From Mangrovibacterium sp041596335 (GTDB lineage: Bacteria; Bacteroidota; Bacteroidia; Bacteroidales; Prolixibacteraceae), in contig NZ_JBFHIT010000016.1 of the NCBI RefSeq assembly GCF_041596335.1, forward strand, positions 1-64,000: a DNA stretch of 64,000 nt. The letters are read 5' to 3'. The notes beneath the pieces were generated by a model. That model ran no database searches. It saw nothing but the letters and a program-made list of their open reading frames with translations, and had not been told where the DNA came from. The first letter of the stretch is position 1. Every line of letters begins with the position of its first letter. A program made the translations under genes and the position numbers. Shown here in pieces: positions 26,957 to 36,291 of this stretch.

Positions 26957-29900
26957 ATGAACAAAAAGAGGACTGCCATAAGAAATAAAACATACAGACG
27001 GATTGCTGCCATTTGCGCTATATTGGTAGCAGCTCTGTTGTTGAGCATCACTCTGGCTACCCCCGGTTATATAAAACGACACCTGAACGACTATATCTTC
27101 AAATCGAGCAAGGGTGAATACGGGATTTCATTTTCCGGCATCAGCGCCAACCTATATACCCGAACAATTGTAATTGACTCACTACAACTTATCCCTCTCA
27201 AGAAAGATCAGAATCACTATGCGGTTTACACTTCAAATTTAAAGGCGACGGGTGTTTCCCCGATCGCGTTTTTGCTGCACCACCGTCTGAAGATCGACCG
27301 GTTGGTAATTCGAAAACCAAAGTTTGAAATAATAGGCAGTGATGGACTGAAGCGCGACACCCCAAACCGGGATGAACTTTTTAGTCGGCTAAGGCCATTT
27401 CTTAATCGAAGCCTCAAAGGAATTACGATTCGGGAAATCAGACTAGAGCAGGCCTATCTGGCTCACTATGGCTTGCAAAATCAGAATAAAGCGCTGAGTT
27501 CGGTGAATGATCTGGAAATAGGCATCCGAAATTTTAAATTAGATTCTACGGTTTTGAGCCGGGGAGATGAATTCTTTCATGCCGACGATATTTTTGTACG
27601 AATCGTGGATTTTAACCGCCTGCTGGGAGATAGTCTTCATCGTGTTCATGTACATGAGTTGACCTACTCCATCGAACAAAATAACATTACAGGAAAAGAC
27701 TTCAGTCTTCAGCCTATAAATGACAGCACAAAAATAGAAACCCGCTACTGGATTGACATACCGACGATTAAACTAAAATCAAACAACCTTCGCGATATAA
27801 TCGGAAACGATTCCGTCTGGATTGATTCAGTACAAATCGCGGAAGCCAACATCCGAATTAAACCCGGGGTAAATTCCCGAAAACTTAGCTTTAGAGACCT
27901 TAAACAATACGATTTGTATGACTTGGTGAGAAATGACTTCAACTTCATTAAGATTAACTATCTGCACCTTCATGCCAATCAACTAAAATTTGAGCCGAGA
28001 ACTCCGGCGATTGACAACACACAAATACTATCCGGAATTGATGCCGAAGCAGAAAATTTCGAGCTCGATTCCTCCGGTAATTACCGACTGGACAAAATTC
28101 TGTATGCCGATCAAATCAGCTTGAAGGTAAATGCCTATTCACTAAAACTAAACGATCAGGTTCACCGGTTTGAAGCGTCGAATATTGAAGTATCAAGCCG
28201 CGACAGCATGCTAAAAGCTGAAGCATTACGCCTGACTCCATCCACCGAAAAACACAAACTGCAGACCACCGTTGAATTGCAAACCGATAGTATCCGAATT
28301 GGTAAGGTGAATTTGTCGCGCCTATTCCATTTTCGCGAAATGCCCATGGATGAATTGAGCATATACAGTCCGAAGGTAACTGTGAACCAACATTCGAACG
28401 AAATCGGGAAGCAACAGGACGAGGAAAGTTTATTGTATCAATTTATCCGCGACTACATCAAAGGAGTTTATGCAAATGTGATTGCGATTAATCAGGGACA
28501 CATTGTGTTTAACGACTACCGGAATGCCAGGGATGACGGGCACCTGAAAGTTGACTTCGATTTCAATCTAACTGATTTCATGCTTGATTCGGTGAGTGCA
28601 CGCCAAACTGAAAAACTATTTTTTGCCACCAACTTTGATCTGACATTCAGCAACTACCAAATGCAATTAGCCGATCAGCTCCACATTTTGCAGGTTGAGA
28701 AAATTGCGGTTTCGAGCCTTCAACAACTAGCCACCATCCAAGACTTACATTTGTTTCCCGACAAATCAAAAAATGCAAGACGAATGCTGGAACGCCTAAA
28801 TCGCTCGGAATTGTACGAAATTGAAATTCCTAAATTACAGCTTCAACACACCGATATCCACCATGCTTTTTTCCGGAAATCGCTGAATATAAACCGGTTC
28901 ACAATAACAAACCCGAAGATTTATTTTGAAGTGTTTGCACACCAACGCCAGACGGATGAAGGAGTAAACCTGGAAGAGTTTTATGGGCTACTGCAAAATT
29001 ACATTGAGGAAATCAGCATTGAACAAATCGCGCTGGAAAACGGCGAACTACAGTTTATCAATCATAGCCGAAAAGGAAGAACGATCAATTTAAAGAACGA
29101 TTTTAGTCTCAATCTCGATCAGTTTCGGCTCAATCGGGAGGAATTGCACTCAAACCGGATGCTGTTTTCCGATAATTTTGAACTGAAAATCAAAGACCAC
29201 CTTTTTAAGCTATCTGACAATGTGCATTTTTTAAAAGCCAGCGAAATCAGCCTGTCGTCGTCCAAATCAGAGGGTATCATTCACAACGCCCTGCTTTTCC
29301 CCGAGCTTAGCAGCCCCGACTACGACAAACTTCCGTGGCACATCCAAATTAGTGTTCCCAAAATCCGCCTGAACAAAATTGATCTGGCGAAGGCTGTTTT
29401 TAACGAGATCCTCGATGTTGGATCAGTTGAGGTTGAATCTCCGGTTATTCAAGTCTACCGAAACCGCGAAGGAGATGACAAATTCAACTTCAAAGACCTA
29501 ACCATTCCTCTGCCTGAAGAATTGAAAGAGCTGAATCTGGATCAGGTGAGCCTAACTAACGGCAAACTAATAATGTATAAAAACAGCCGAACAAACAAAA
29601 CTCAGCTGGCAGGTTCGAGCGTCAGCCTGTCTCTATTGGATGTCAAGCTAAAACGAACAGCCGACAATAAAACAGCTCGTTTTTCGGCAAAAGATATTGA
29701 TACCAGACTTACAAATCTGACCCTTTCGCCAACAAAAGTTCCTTATGTTATTCACGTTAAAGACATTGATTTCTCCTCGGGACAAAAGAAACTGGAACTT
29801 AACGAACTGCAAATCGAACACACAGGAACCAGTCCGGATCAAGTGATCTCGATCCAATTTCCTCATTTAAAATTCGAGCAACTGGATCCAACCGACGCAT

Positions 29901-31201
29901 TCGACCATAACCGCTTTCATGCTTCGCGCATCCTGGTCGATAATCCGGTTTTCAACCTTCGCGAAAAAGAAAGTAAGCAAAGACAAAACCCGCTATACAT
30001 CAAACTCTCACCAGACCTTAACGCGATTATGGACGAACTTTCAGCCGGTAAAGTATTGGTAAACAATGCCACTTTCAACTTTTTTGGCCGGAAGCACAAC
30101 CGAAAACTGAACTCGGTAGACATTGAGATGAACGATGTTATGCTGGACAGTACGCTGTCGGAAAAACCGCTTGGCGCAGAGGATCTTACAATTATCAGGC
30201 GAAACATGCAGTACACCGACAAGCATAATCTCTACGATTTGCGCGTCGACCAGCTTGCGTACTCAACCCGGTCGAACAACCTGACCCTTTCCGGACTCCA
30301 TATTATTCCTCGTTTCGGGCCCGATGATTTTCAGAAACAGATTTCGTTCCAGCAGGATTACTATTCCGGCGACGTAAAACAACTTAATGTCGGCAACATT
30401 GATCTGGACAAGTGGTTTAAAGATCGGGAGCTTATTGGCGAGAATGTTGCTATTGAACAAGCCAACCTGCTTATTTACCGGGATAAGAGAGTTGACATCG
30501 ACCCAAATCGTTTTCCGCCAATGCTTCAGGATGTTTTTCGGAAAATTGAGATGCCCTTTTATTTCGATACACTCAAACTGAATCGTTCAACAATAATTTA
30601 CTCGGAGCAAGCCATTGAAACTCCGGAGCCGGGCCGCGTAAGCTTTGAGCAACTAGAGGCTGAACTTTATCCGTTTACCAACCTTCGTCAGTCCCGGTTT
30701 ATTCACCCTAATATATACTTGAACGCCTCGGCCAAACTTATGGGAGCGAGTGAATTAAAAGCAGGGTTCAAATTCGACATGAATTCGCCCGTGAATCGTT
30801 TTGAAGCCGAAGGTTCGTTAGCCCCATTCGACCTCACCGCAATGAATCCGATTACCGAAAACGGCGCGTCCATTTCTGTTCGCTCCGGACAGTTAAACCG
30901 ATTTGAATTTGAGTTTAGCGGAGATTCAGTGGCGGTAAACGGGAAACTACGATTTGCGTACGAAGATTTGAAAATTTCGATTTTAGCGTATAAAAACGGG
31001 AATACGAAGGAAGCTAAATTCCTGAGTTTTCTGGCCAATAGCCTCATGTTGAAGTCAAAAAGCCCGCGCACCCGTTTTTTACTTCCAGACGATATACGCT
31101 ACTATCGCGACCCCAATAAATCGACCCTCAACTATTGGTGGAAAGCAGTATTTAGTGGTGCTAAAAATACATTTGGCGTAAAAGAAGATACCGATGAGTA
31201 A
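26957..31201 (+). CDS. Giant repeat protein, AsmA/YhdP-like, single N-terminal membrane span
   Basis: A 1414-residue protein with an N-terminal anchor (about 17-36, hydrophobic after a Lys/Arg-rich start), the rest predicted periplasmic. The start is the ATG at 26957; an in-frame TTG lies 21 bases earlier. The body consists of seven repeats of about 175 residues. Each has a strand with a Pro or Ala followed by x-hydrophobic-x-hydrophobic (Pro121, Ala297, Pro472, Pro653, Pro829, Pro997, Ala1169) and, about 35 residues later, an I-x-L-x-N-G-x-L-x-F-like hairpin. The end with DDIRYYRDPNKSTLNYWW resembles AsmA-family C-termini. Such beta-groove proteins are thought to carry phospholipids between membranes; that role here is inference. 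Confidence 0.7.
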   Translation: MNKKRTAIRNKTYRRIAAICAILVAALLLSITLATPGYIKRHLNDYIFKSSKGEYGISFSGISANLYTRTIVIDSLQLIPLKKDQNHYAVYTSNLKATGVSPIAFLLHHRLKIDRLVIRKPKFEIIGSDGLKRDTPNRDELFSRLRPFLNRSLKGITIREIRLEQAYLAHYGLQNQNKALSSVNDLEIGIRNFKLDSTVLSRGDEFFHADDIFVRIVDFNRLLGDSLHRVHVHELTYSIEQNNITGKDFSLQPINDSTKIETRYWIDIPTIKLKSNNLRDIIGNDSVWIDSVQIAEANIRIKPGVNSRKLSFRDLKQYDLYDLVRNDFNFIKINYLHLHANQLKFEPRTPAIDNTQILSGIDAEAENFELDSSGNYRLDKILYADQISLKVNAYSLKLNDQVHRFEASNIEVSSRDSMLKAEALRLTPSTEKHKLQTTVELQTDSIRIGKVNLSRLFHFREMPMDELSIYSPKVTVNQHSNEIGKQQDEESLLYQFIRDYIKGVYANVIAINQGHIVFNDYRNARDDGHLKVDFDFNLTDFMLDSVSARQTEKLFFATNFDLTFSNYQMQLADQLHILQVEKIAVSSLQQLATIQDLHLFPDKSKNARRMLERLNRSELYEIEIPKLQLQHTDIHHAFFRKSLNINRFTITNPKIYFEVFAHQRQTDEGVNLEEFYGLLQNYIEEISIEQIALENGELQFINHSRKGRTINLKNDFSLNLDQFRLNREELHSNRMLFSDNFELKIKDHLFKLSDNVHFLKASEISLSSSKSEGIIHNALLFPELSSPDYDKLPWHIQISVPKIRLNKIDLAKAVFNEILDVGSVEVESPVIQVYRNREGDDKFNFKDLTIPLPEELKELNLDQVSLTNGKLIMYKNSRTNKTQLAGSSVSLSLLDVKLKRTADNKTARFSAKDIDTRLTNLTLSPTKVPYVIHVKDIDFSSGQKKLELNELQIEHTGTSPDQVISIQFPHLKFEQLDPTDAFDHNRFHASRILVDNPVFNLREKESKQRQNPLYIKLSPDLNAIMDELSAGKVLVNNATFNFFGRKHNRKLNSVDIEMNDVMLDSTLSEKPLGAEDLTIIRRNMQYTDKHNLYDLRVDQLAYSTRSNNLTLSGLHIIPRFGPDDFQKQISFQQDYYSGDVKQLNVGNIDLDKWFKDRELIGENVAIEQANLLIYRDKRVDIDPNRFPPMLQDVFRKIEMPFYFDTLKLNRSTIIYSEQAIETPEPGRVSFEQLEAELYPFTNLRQSRFIHPNIYLNASAKLMGASELKAGFKFDMNSPVNRFEAEGSLAPFDLTAMNPITENGASISVRSGQLNRFEFEFSGDSVAVNGKLRFAYEDLKISILAYKNGNTKEAKFLSFLANSLMLKSKSPRTRFLLPDDIRYYRDPNKSTLNYWWKAVFSGAKNTFGVKEDTDE

Positions 31202-31207
31202 AGGGCA

Positions 31208-31256
31208 AAAAAGCAAGTTCCAACTTTCAAAATCAGAAAATTGGAACTTGCTTTTT
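31208..31256 (+). terminator. Bidirectional terminator between giant repeat protein and GT2
   Basis: A 16-base perfect stem, AAAAAGCAAGTTCCAA (31208-31223) with TTGGAACTTGCTTTTT (31241-31256), loop of 17 bases. The T-run on one side and A-run on the other allow use by both convergent genes. Confidence 0.88.
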
Positions 31257-31270
31257 ATCCGTTTTTAAAA

Positions 31271-32215
31271 TTAGACCGCTTTACTAATTTTTCGGATGCG
31301 ATAGGGCTTTTTATTTTGCGACTCGAAGTATGTCCGCATCAGCATTTCGGCAATAATACCGGTGGTAATGAACTGAATACCGGCAACCAACAAAATAAGT
31401 CCAAGCACCAGCAAGGGTTTTCCCCAGATGTCTTGTCCGAAAATTTTCAGGATTAGCAGGTAAAAGTTGATGATTGCTCCCAGACCAAAAGTCAGCAGGC
31501 CCAGTTTGCCAAAAAAGTGCATGGGCTTCTGCAAGTATTTGCGCAGGAACAGCATCAACACCAAATCGCTGAACACTTTGGTTGTCCGGCTAAGGTTATA
31601 TTTTGAACGCCCAAACTCGCGCGCCCGGTGATTCACATCAACCTGAGTTAAACGTGTTGAACCTTCGAACGCCAGCAACACGGGGATAAAACGATGCAGC
31701 TCGCCATAAATATGAATGCTTTTTACAGCTTCGCTGGTAAACAACTTCAAGGTACATCCAAGGTCGCGCATTTGTGTTCCGGTTGATTCGCGGATGATAT
31801 AGTTGGCAATTTTACTCGGAATTTTTCGAAGAAACGCACCATCCTTACGGTTCGCGCGTACACCGGCAACCATATCCCAGTCGCCTTCCTTCAGCATCTT
31901 GAGCATCATTGGAATATCAGCCGGATCATTCTGCAGGTCTCCGTCAATTAGTGCCACATATTCACCCGATGCCTGATCAATCCCCGCCTGTAAAGCTGAA
32001 CTTTGGCCATAGTTGCGTTTCAATTCAACCAATACAAAACGTTCGTCTCCAACAGCCCTGACCTCATCGCGAGTCCGGTCGGTTGACCCATCGTCAACAA
32101 ACAAAACTTCATATTCAAAATTCACCAAAGCAGCCTTAATTTGCTCACTAAGTGGTTTTATATTTTGCTCTTCATTGTAGACACAAACAACCAGACTTAA
32201 TTCTTTCATTTTCAC
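31271..32215 (-). CDS. Glycosyltransferase family 2, polyprenyl-phosphate glycosyltransferase (GtrB/ArnC-like)
   Basis: A 314-residue GT-A enzyme with two C-terminal membrane spans (about 230-255 and 265-295). VDDGSTDRT (about 40-48), IDGDLQNDP (about 90-98) and RRNYGQS-like ELKRNYGQSSAL are the donor and metal sites. It should make an undecaprenyl-phosphate sugar on the cytoplasmic face. Divergent from it is an ArnT-like transferase (32533-34104), which needs exactly such a lipid-linked donor, so the two probably work in sequence. The sugar cannot be named. It resembles the GT2 at 1011-1964. Confidence 0.88.
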   Translation of the reverse strand: MKMKELSLVVCVYNEEQNIKPLSEQIKAALVNFEYEVLFVDDGSTDRTRDEVRAVGDERFVLVELKRNYGQSSALQAGIDQASGEYVALIDGDLQNDPADIPMMLKMLKEGDWDMVAGVRANRKDGAFLRKIPSKIANYIIRESTGTQMRDLGCTLKLFTSEAVKSIHIYGELHRFIPVLLAFEGSTRLTQVDVNHRAREFGRSKYNLSRTTKVFSDLVLMLFLRKYLQKPMHFFGKLGLLTFGLGAIINFYLLILKIFGQDIWGKPLLVLGLILLVAGIQFITTGIIAEMLMRTYFESQNKKPYRIRKISKAV

Positions 32216-32532
32216 TAAAATTGGATTAATCTCTTTTTCAAAATGCGCTACGAAGGTAAAAAAAGAAATTTAGTCCAACTAAAGACAGGCGTTTATGCTT
32301 AAACAGAACTACCAAATCCCAATTGATACATGCATCCGGAATAATTTCTATATCAATAAAATATCCTACAAAAGCCCAAATTTAGCGCTGCCTGCTGGTT
32401 GGTTATCCGACAATTAATTTTCAACCAAGAAACCAATACATCTTAATTAAGGATGAGTTCCGCACCCCGGAATGACTAAATTGAATTCTATTTTTGCGCT
32501 GAAACACATGAAATCTACTCACTACACAAATC
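32216..32532. other. Intergenic region between divergent GT2 and GT39 genes
   Basis: A 317-base spacer without a supported gene. It contains a -7 element for the GT39 gene at 32489-32496; a TACCTTCG on the minus strand near 32250-32257 is a 7/8 match for the GT2 gene. Confidence 0.45.
32489..32496 (+). promoter_or_regulatory. -7 element before the ArnT-like gene
   Basis: TATTTTTG matches TAnnTTTG, 36 bases before the ATG at 32533. No -33 TTG is seen at the right spacing. An ATG at 32508 is out of frame. Confidence 0.4.
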
Positions 32533-34104
32533 ATGATCGACAAACTAAGCTCATATAAGTTTTATCCGTTGCTGGTTTTTCTGCTTGCATGGAGTCTATA
32601 CCTTTTCAACAGTGGAGCGGTTAGTATCTACATCCTGGATGAAGCGAAGAATGCGGAATGTGCCCGTGAAATGCTGGAACGAGCCGATTTTTTTGTACCA
32701 ACATTCAATCAGGAACTTAGAACCGACAAACCTCCGTTACATTATTTCTTTATGATGTTGAGCTATTCCGTATTCGGTGTCAATCCATTTGCAGCACGCT
32801 TTTTTTCAGCTTTGTTTGGCGCACTGACAGTACTGATCGCTACACTTTTTGCCCGACAATTTGCGGGTTCGAAAACCGGACTAATCACAGGTGGAGTTTT
32901 GCTTGCATCCGTTCATCTGAGCATTCAGTTCCACCTGGCCGTTCCCGATCCGTATCTCGTGTTTTTCATGTCAGTGGCCATCTGTTCGTTCTACACATTC
33001 CTTGAGAACCGAAAAATAGTCTACTTGATTGCGCTTTATGGTTCAATTGGGCTGGGAACCTTAACGAAAGGGCCGATCGCAATCGCACTGCCCGGACTTA
33101 TCTTTTTGCTGTATCTTATTTCGAGCAAGCAATTGAACTGGCCAACACTTCGGACTTTACGCCCATTTTGGGGAGCTGCATTCGTGTTACTAATCGCTAT
33201 GCCCTGGTACATTTTAGCACACCTGAAAACAAATGGTGCCTGGACAGAGGGCTTCTTCCTGCGCCACAACATTGGACGATTTACCGATGAGATGGAAGGA
33301 CATGGTGGCACCTTTGTGGCCACACTTCTATTTGTCCTTATCGGCTTGTTTCCCTTCTCTGTTTATCTGCCGCAAGCTCTGGTTGAAGGTTTCCGTAACC
33401 GAAAGGAACGCTTTATACTCTTCAACCTCCTGGCTGGACTCTGCATTGTAGGATTTTTCATGCTGTCGAAAACACGCCTTCCGAACTATACCGTTCCCGC
33501 ACTCCCCTTTCTGGCAATTTTAATTGGTCAATTTATCGTGAATAACCGAAATCGCCCAAAAGCGTTCACCGCGGGAATTTGGACTATTTTCATCTTCTCG
33601 GTGATTTTGGTTCCCGCCCTGATTGTTGGGTTGAAATTTGACCCGTCATTGGCTGATATTCGTTGGGTGGGCTGGTATTTTGTGCCTTTCCCTTTGCTTG
33701 TCGGAACAGCCCTGTTCTTTCACTTTCAGAAGAAATTGCCCCTGATGCATCTTTTCACACTTTTTGCAGGAATGGCGGTTGCACTAATTTTCTTCGCAGT
33801 GGTTTTTCCGAAGATCGACCGACAAAACCCGGTAGCCAAAAGCATCGAATTGCTGCAGGGCAAAGAAGTCCGCTATTTCAGAAAGTTTAACGCTGCTTAT
33901 GCCTTCAACCTGAAAAAGGAACTACCGCCCCTGCAAGACAATGAATTGGCTCCTTTCTTCAAACAATATCCGGATGGAGTGGTTATATCGACCCGGAAAA
34001 AAGTCAATGAAATTGCGCTCCCTGAAGGATGTGAAATCAGCTTTTCGAGCCACGACTTGTTTGAATCGCCGGTCACTGTTTTTATCACCAAAAGAAAGCC
34101 GTAA
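32533..34104 (+). CDS. ArnT/PMT-like glycosyltransferase (GT39/GT83 family)
   Basis: A 523-residue integral membrane protein with about ten to twelve spans. The first periplasmic loop has the acidic pair in YILDEAKNAECAREM (about 34-48), followed by TDKPPLHYF, the hallmark of lipid-sugar-dependent transferases such as ArnT. It should move a sugar from a polyprenyl phosphate to lipid A, a glycan or a protein on the outer face of the inner membrane. The divergent GT2 (31271-32215) may make the donor. The 3' end overlaps the convergent PAP2 gene by 20 bases. Confidence 0.85.
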   Translation: MIDKLSSYKFYPLLVFLLAWSLYLFNSGAVSIYILDEAKNAECAREMLERADFFVPTFNQELRTDKPPLHYFFMMLSYSVFGVNPFAARFFSALFGALTVLIATLFARQFAGSKTGLITGGVLLASVHLSIQFHLAVPDPYLVFFMSVAICSFYTFLENRKIVYLIALYGSIGLGTLTKGPIAIALPGLIFLLYLISSKQLNWPTLRTLRPFWGAAFVLLIAMPWYILAHLKTNGAWTEGFFLRHNIGRFTDEMEGHGGTFVATLLFVLIGLFPFSVYLPQALVEGFRNRKERFILFNLLAGLCIVGFFMLSKTRLPNYTVPALPFLAILIGQFIVNNRNRPKAFTAGIWTIFIFSVILVPALIVGLKFDPSLADIRWVGWYFVPFPLLVGTALFFHFQKKLPLMHLFTLFAGMAVALIFFAVVFPKIDRQNPVAKSIELLQGKEVRYFRKFNAAYAFNLKKELPPLQDNELAPFFKQYPDGVVISTRKKVNEIALPEGCEISFSSHDLFESPVTVFITKRKP

Positions 34105-34792
34105 AACTGCGTTTTGCCTGCCGGATAAGGAAAGGGTTTTCGAACAGATGTTTCGAACGAAGCTTAATCGCGTAATCGCCGACCCAGATGGTTGTACCCG
34201 TGCAAATCAATCCCAACATCGATCCGACATACACATCGACAAAAAAGTGCTGGCACAAGTAGATTCGGCTGAAACCTACCACAATTGCGACCACAACACA
34301 AATGACAGCGACAAAATTACGTCCGGAAAAATAGGCCAGTAAACTCATCATGGCGAAAATAGTCATGGTGTGGCCCGACGGAAAGCTATGCAGCAGGTTG
34401 TAGTCGGTAAGTTGAACCATCCGGTGAAAAGCTTCCGGGTCGAAATACTTTAACGGACGAACAATATCGGGGAAGAGTAATTTCTTAAACAAGGCGGTGA
34501 CCAATCCAACCAGAGCGAGGTTGAACAGCATCATCAAACTGTACCGCAATTTATACAAAGCAAAACCTACGGCAACAATGGCCATTGTGCTTCCCAAGCC
34601 AATCCGGGTAATCCAGTCCACCGCCCGATCCCATTCCATGCGGGAATATTTGTTGATAAACAGCACGACATCGCCGTAATTCGTGGTTAACAGAACAACT
34701 AATCCCAGCAAAATAAAAATGGTATAAGCCAATAAATAGTAGCGCAGTCCGTCGTTTCGGAATACTTTGGCTTCCTGATTCAAAATTTTCAT
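34085..34792 (-). CDS. PAP2 family phosphatase
   Basis: A 235-residue membrane phosphatase with about six spans. The three motifs of the acid phosphatase superfamily are visible: KLLFPDIVRP (about 110-119, K-x6-RP), PSGHT in HSFPSGHT (about 138-145) and SRIYLCQHFFVD (about 184-195, SR-x5-H-x3-D). Relatives dephosphorylate undecaprenyl pyrophosphate, lipid A or phosphatidate. The context of lipid-linked sugar transfer suits recycling of a polyprenyl carrier or lipid A trimming, but the substrate is unproven. Its end overlaps the GT39 gene by 20 bases in convergent orientation. Confidence 0.87.
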   Translation of the reverse strand: MKILNQEAKVFRNDGLRYYLLAYTIFILLGLVVLLTTNYGDVVLFINKYSRMEWDRAVDWITRIGLGSTMAIVAVGFALYKLRYSLMMLFNLALVGLVTALFKKLLFPDIVRPLKYFDPEAFHRMVQLTDYNLLHSFPSGHTMTIFAMMSLLAYFSGRNFVAVICVVVAIVVGFSRIYLCQHFFVDVYVGSMLGLICTGTTIWVGDYAIKLRSKHLFENPFLIRQAKRSFTAFFW

Positions 34793-35342
34793 CCAATGAA
34801 GTTTTACAATCCATATTAGGCGGAAAATTAGAACTTCAGGATTACACCCTTAATAACAAGATTTTAAATACAATCCAATAAGATTACGATTGGATTGCTT
34901 TTTGGTTAAAACGGAATGATGCAACGAATAATGCTGAAGGAGAACAGGCTGTTTAGAGCCATTTTGCTACCCACCAGTTTTTCGTTTAGCTGAAAGGATT
35001 CTGCTAAAGCCAGCCATTGAAGCAGGCTTTCATCCTCGCGCACATTCATTTTCTCGAGGGACCAATTCCAACCTTTTGGGCAATCTGTCCCGGAGCTTTT
35101 CTTTCACCCAAAGAATATTCTTCGGGGGAATCTGATTTATGACAGAATGCTCCTCATCGAGATGACGACAATTGAGAGCCTGTATTCGATGGTGGTCATT
35201 GAAACGATTATCGGCTACACCTCTCCCATGGGTAGAATGAATTGTTTTTAGGGAATCAACCTAACCGAAATTCATGATATAAAAAAACTGCCCAATCTTT
35301 TAACGTCATAGTCAGGCATGAATAGGTTGAAAAAAATCCGGG
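34793..35342. other. 550-base region, possibly holding a decayed gene
   Basis: No intact gene is supported. The minus strand has two open stretches in different frames (see the pseudogene entry). The remaining sequence next to the flanking genes shows no hairpin with a T-run and no clear promoter. Confidence 0.4.
34906..35245 (-). pseudogene. Possible gene remnant with frameshift
   Basis: On the minus strand one frame is open for about 70 codons (about 35245 to a TGA at 35030), including HGRG and NILWVKEKLRD; the +1 frame is then open for about 50-65 codons to a TAA at 34906, including NVREDESLLQWLALAES. The overlap near 35030-35100 is compatible with a single frameshift in a once longer gene. 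No family is recognised. Chance open frames of this size are possible at this base composition. Confidence 0.25.
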
Positions 35343-36164
35343 TTACTGGATGTACTTATCAATTCCGTTGGGCGTAAACGTGATGCAGTTTTTCTTTACA
35401 TTATCGCGAATTGCTCGGTTTTGTTTCATCAGATCGGTCTTTTTATAGGGGCGTGGATGATCCAAATGCACACAAATAGCTTTGTAGCGGATTTGCTTTC
35501 CTTTGATCCCCTTATTGATTAATCGTTCCCCTAATTCTCGGTCAAGCCCTCCGTAATTCATCTCTTCATTATACCCATTAACCTGAATAATATCTTCTTT
35601 AAAACCACTCACATTATGACCATTCCAAGTTGCTTTTGTTGGTGTAATTCGATTTAGAATACTTACATACAACGAGTTTCGACTAAGCTTACTGAGCTTG
35701 AACGTTTTCGGTTGCCCATTATTTACCAACCATTTTATATTGAAAATATTTTGGTTCAGTATGTCTTCCCCAACAACTTGGTCGGTCACTGTTTTGCTGA
35801 GCTTAAAATAGCCCCCACTCAGAAAATAACCGGGGCTGGCGTTCTTCAAATGCACATCGACAAAATCGTTACGCGGCACACAATCATCATCGGTAAACAA
35901 CAAATAATCAGTCGATGATGCGACGATTGCTTTATTCAGGATCGCACATTTTTGAAAACCTCGATCTTCATGCCATACATGTTGAATTTCCAAAGCCGTA
36001 TTTTGACGGTACCAATCGATCAGTTCTCTCGTGTCATCCCTCGAACCATCATCAGCAATTACGATTTCAAAATTACGATTCGTTTGAATACTGAACCCCA
36101 GCAATACTTTCGACAAATATTCCGGCTTATTGTAGGTGGTAATTATTACGGATAATTTATTCAT
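35343..36164 (-). CDS. Glycosyltransferase family 2, galactosyltransferase-like
   Basis: A 273-residue GT-A enzyme without membrane spans. The start has VIITTYNKPEYL (5-16), IADDGSRDD (about 36-44) and the DxD motif FTDDDCVP (about 91-98). The late YGGLDRELGERL (about 207-218) corresponds to the Glyco_transf_7C acidic acceptor site. Relatives build lipopolysaccharide core or capsule. It stands apart from a cluster, after the possibly decayed 550-base region, so neighbouring sugar genes may have been lost. A -7 element lies at 36185-36192. Confidence 0.85.
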   Translation of the reverse strand: MNKLSVIITTYNKPEYLSKVLLGFSIQTNRNFEIVIADDGSRDDTRELIDWYRQNTALEIQHVWHEDRGFQKCAILNKAIVASSTDYLLFTDDDCVPRNDFVDVHLKNASPGYFLSGGYFKLSKTVTDQVVGEDILNQNIFNIKWLVNNGQPKTFKLSKLSRNSLYVSILNRITPTKATWNGHNVSGFKEDIIQVNGYNEEMNYGGLDRELGERLINKGIKGKQIRYKAICVHLDHPRPYKKTDLMKQNRAIRDNVKKNCITFTPNGIDKYIQ

Positions 36165-36184
36165 TCCTGAAAATTAATATTGGG

Positions 36185-36192
36185 CAAAGATA
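36185..36192 (-). promoter_or_regulatory. -7 element before the GT2 at 35343-36164
   Basis: TATCTTTG on the minus strand matches TAnnTTTG and is 20 bases before the ATG at 36164. No TTG at the -33 spacing. Confidence 0.45.
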
Positions 36193-36253
36193 ATCAGCCA
36201 ATCTGAATTGTAGGTTTACGAAAACTAAAGTTCTATCGTTTAAGCTTTAGAGC

Positions 36254-36284
36254 TCAAAAAAAAGCCATCCTTTCGGATAGCTTT
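36254..36284 (-). terminator. Intrinsic terminator of the C1 peptidase gene
   Basis: On the minus strand AAAGCTATCC pairs with GGATGGCTTT (one G-U pair) around GAAA, then a run of eight T. It lies 7 bases after the stop at 36292. Confidence 0.88.
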
Positions 36285-36291
36285 CAATGTT

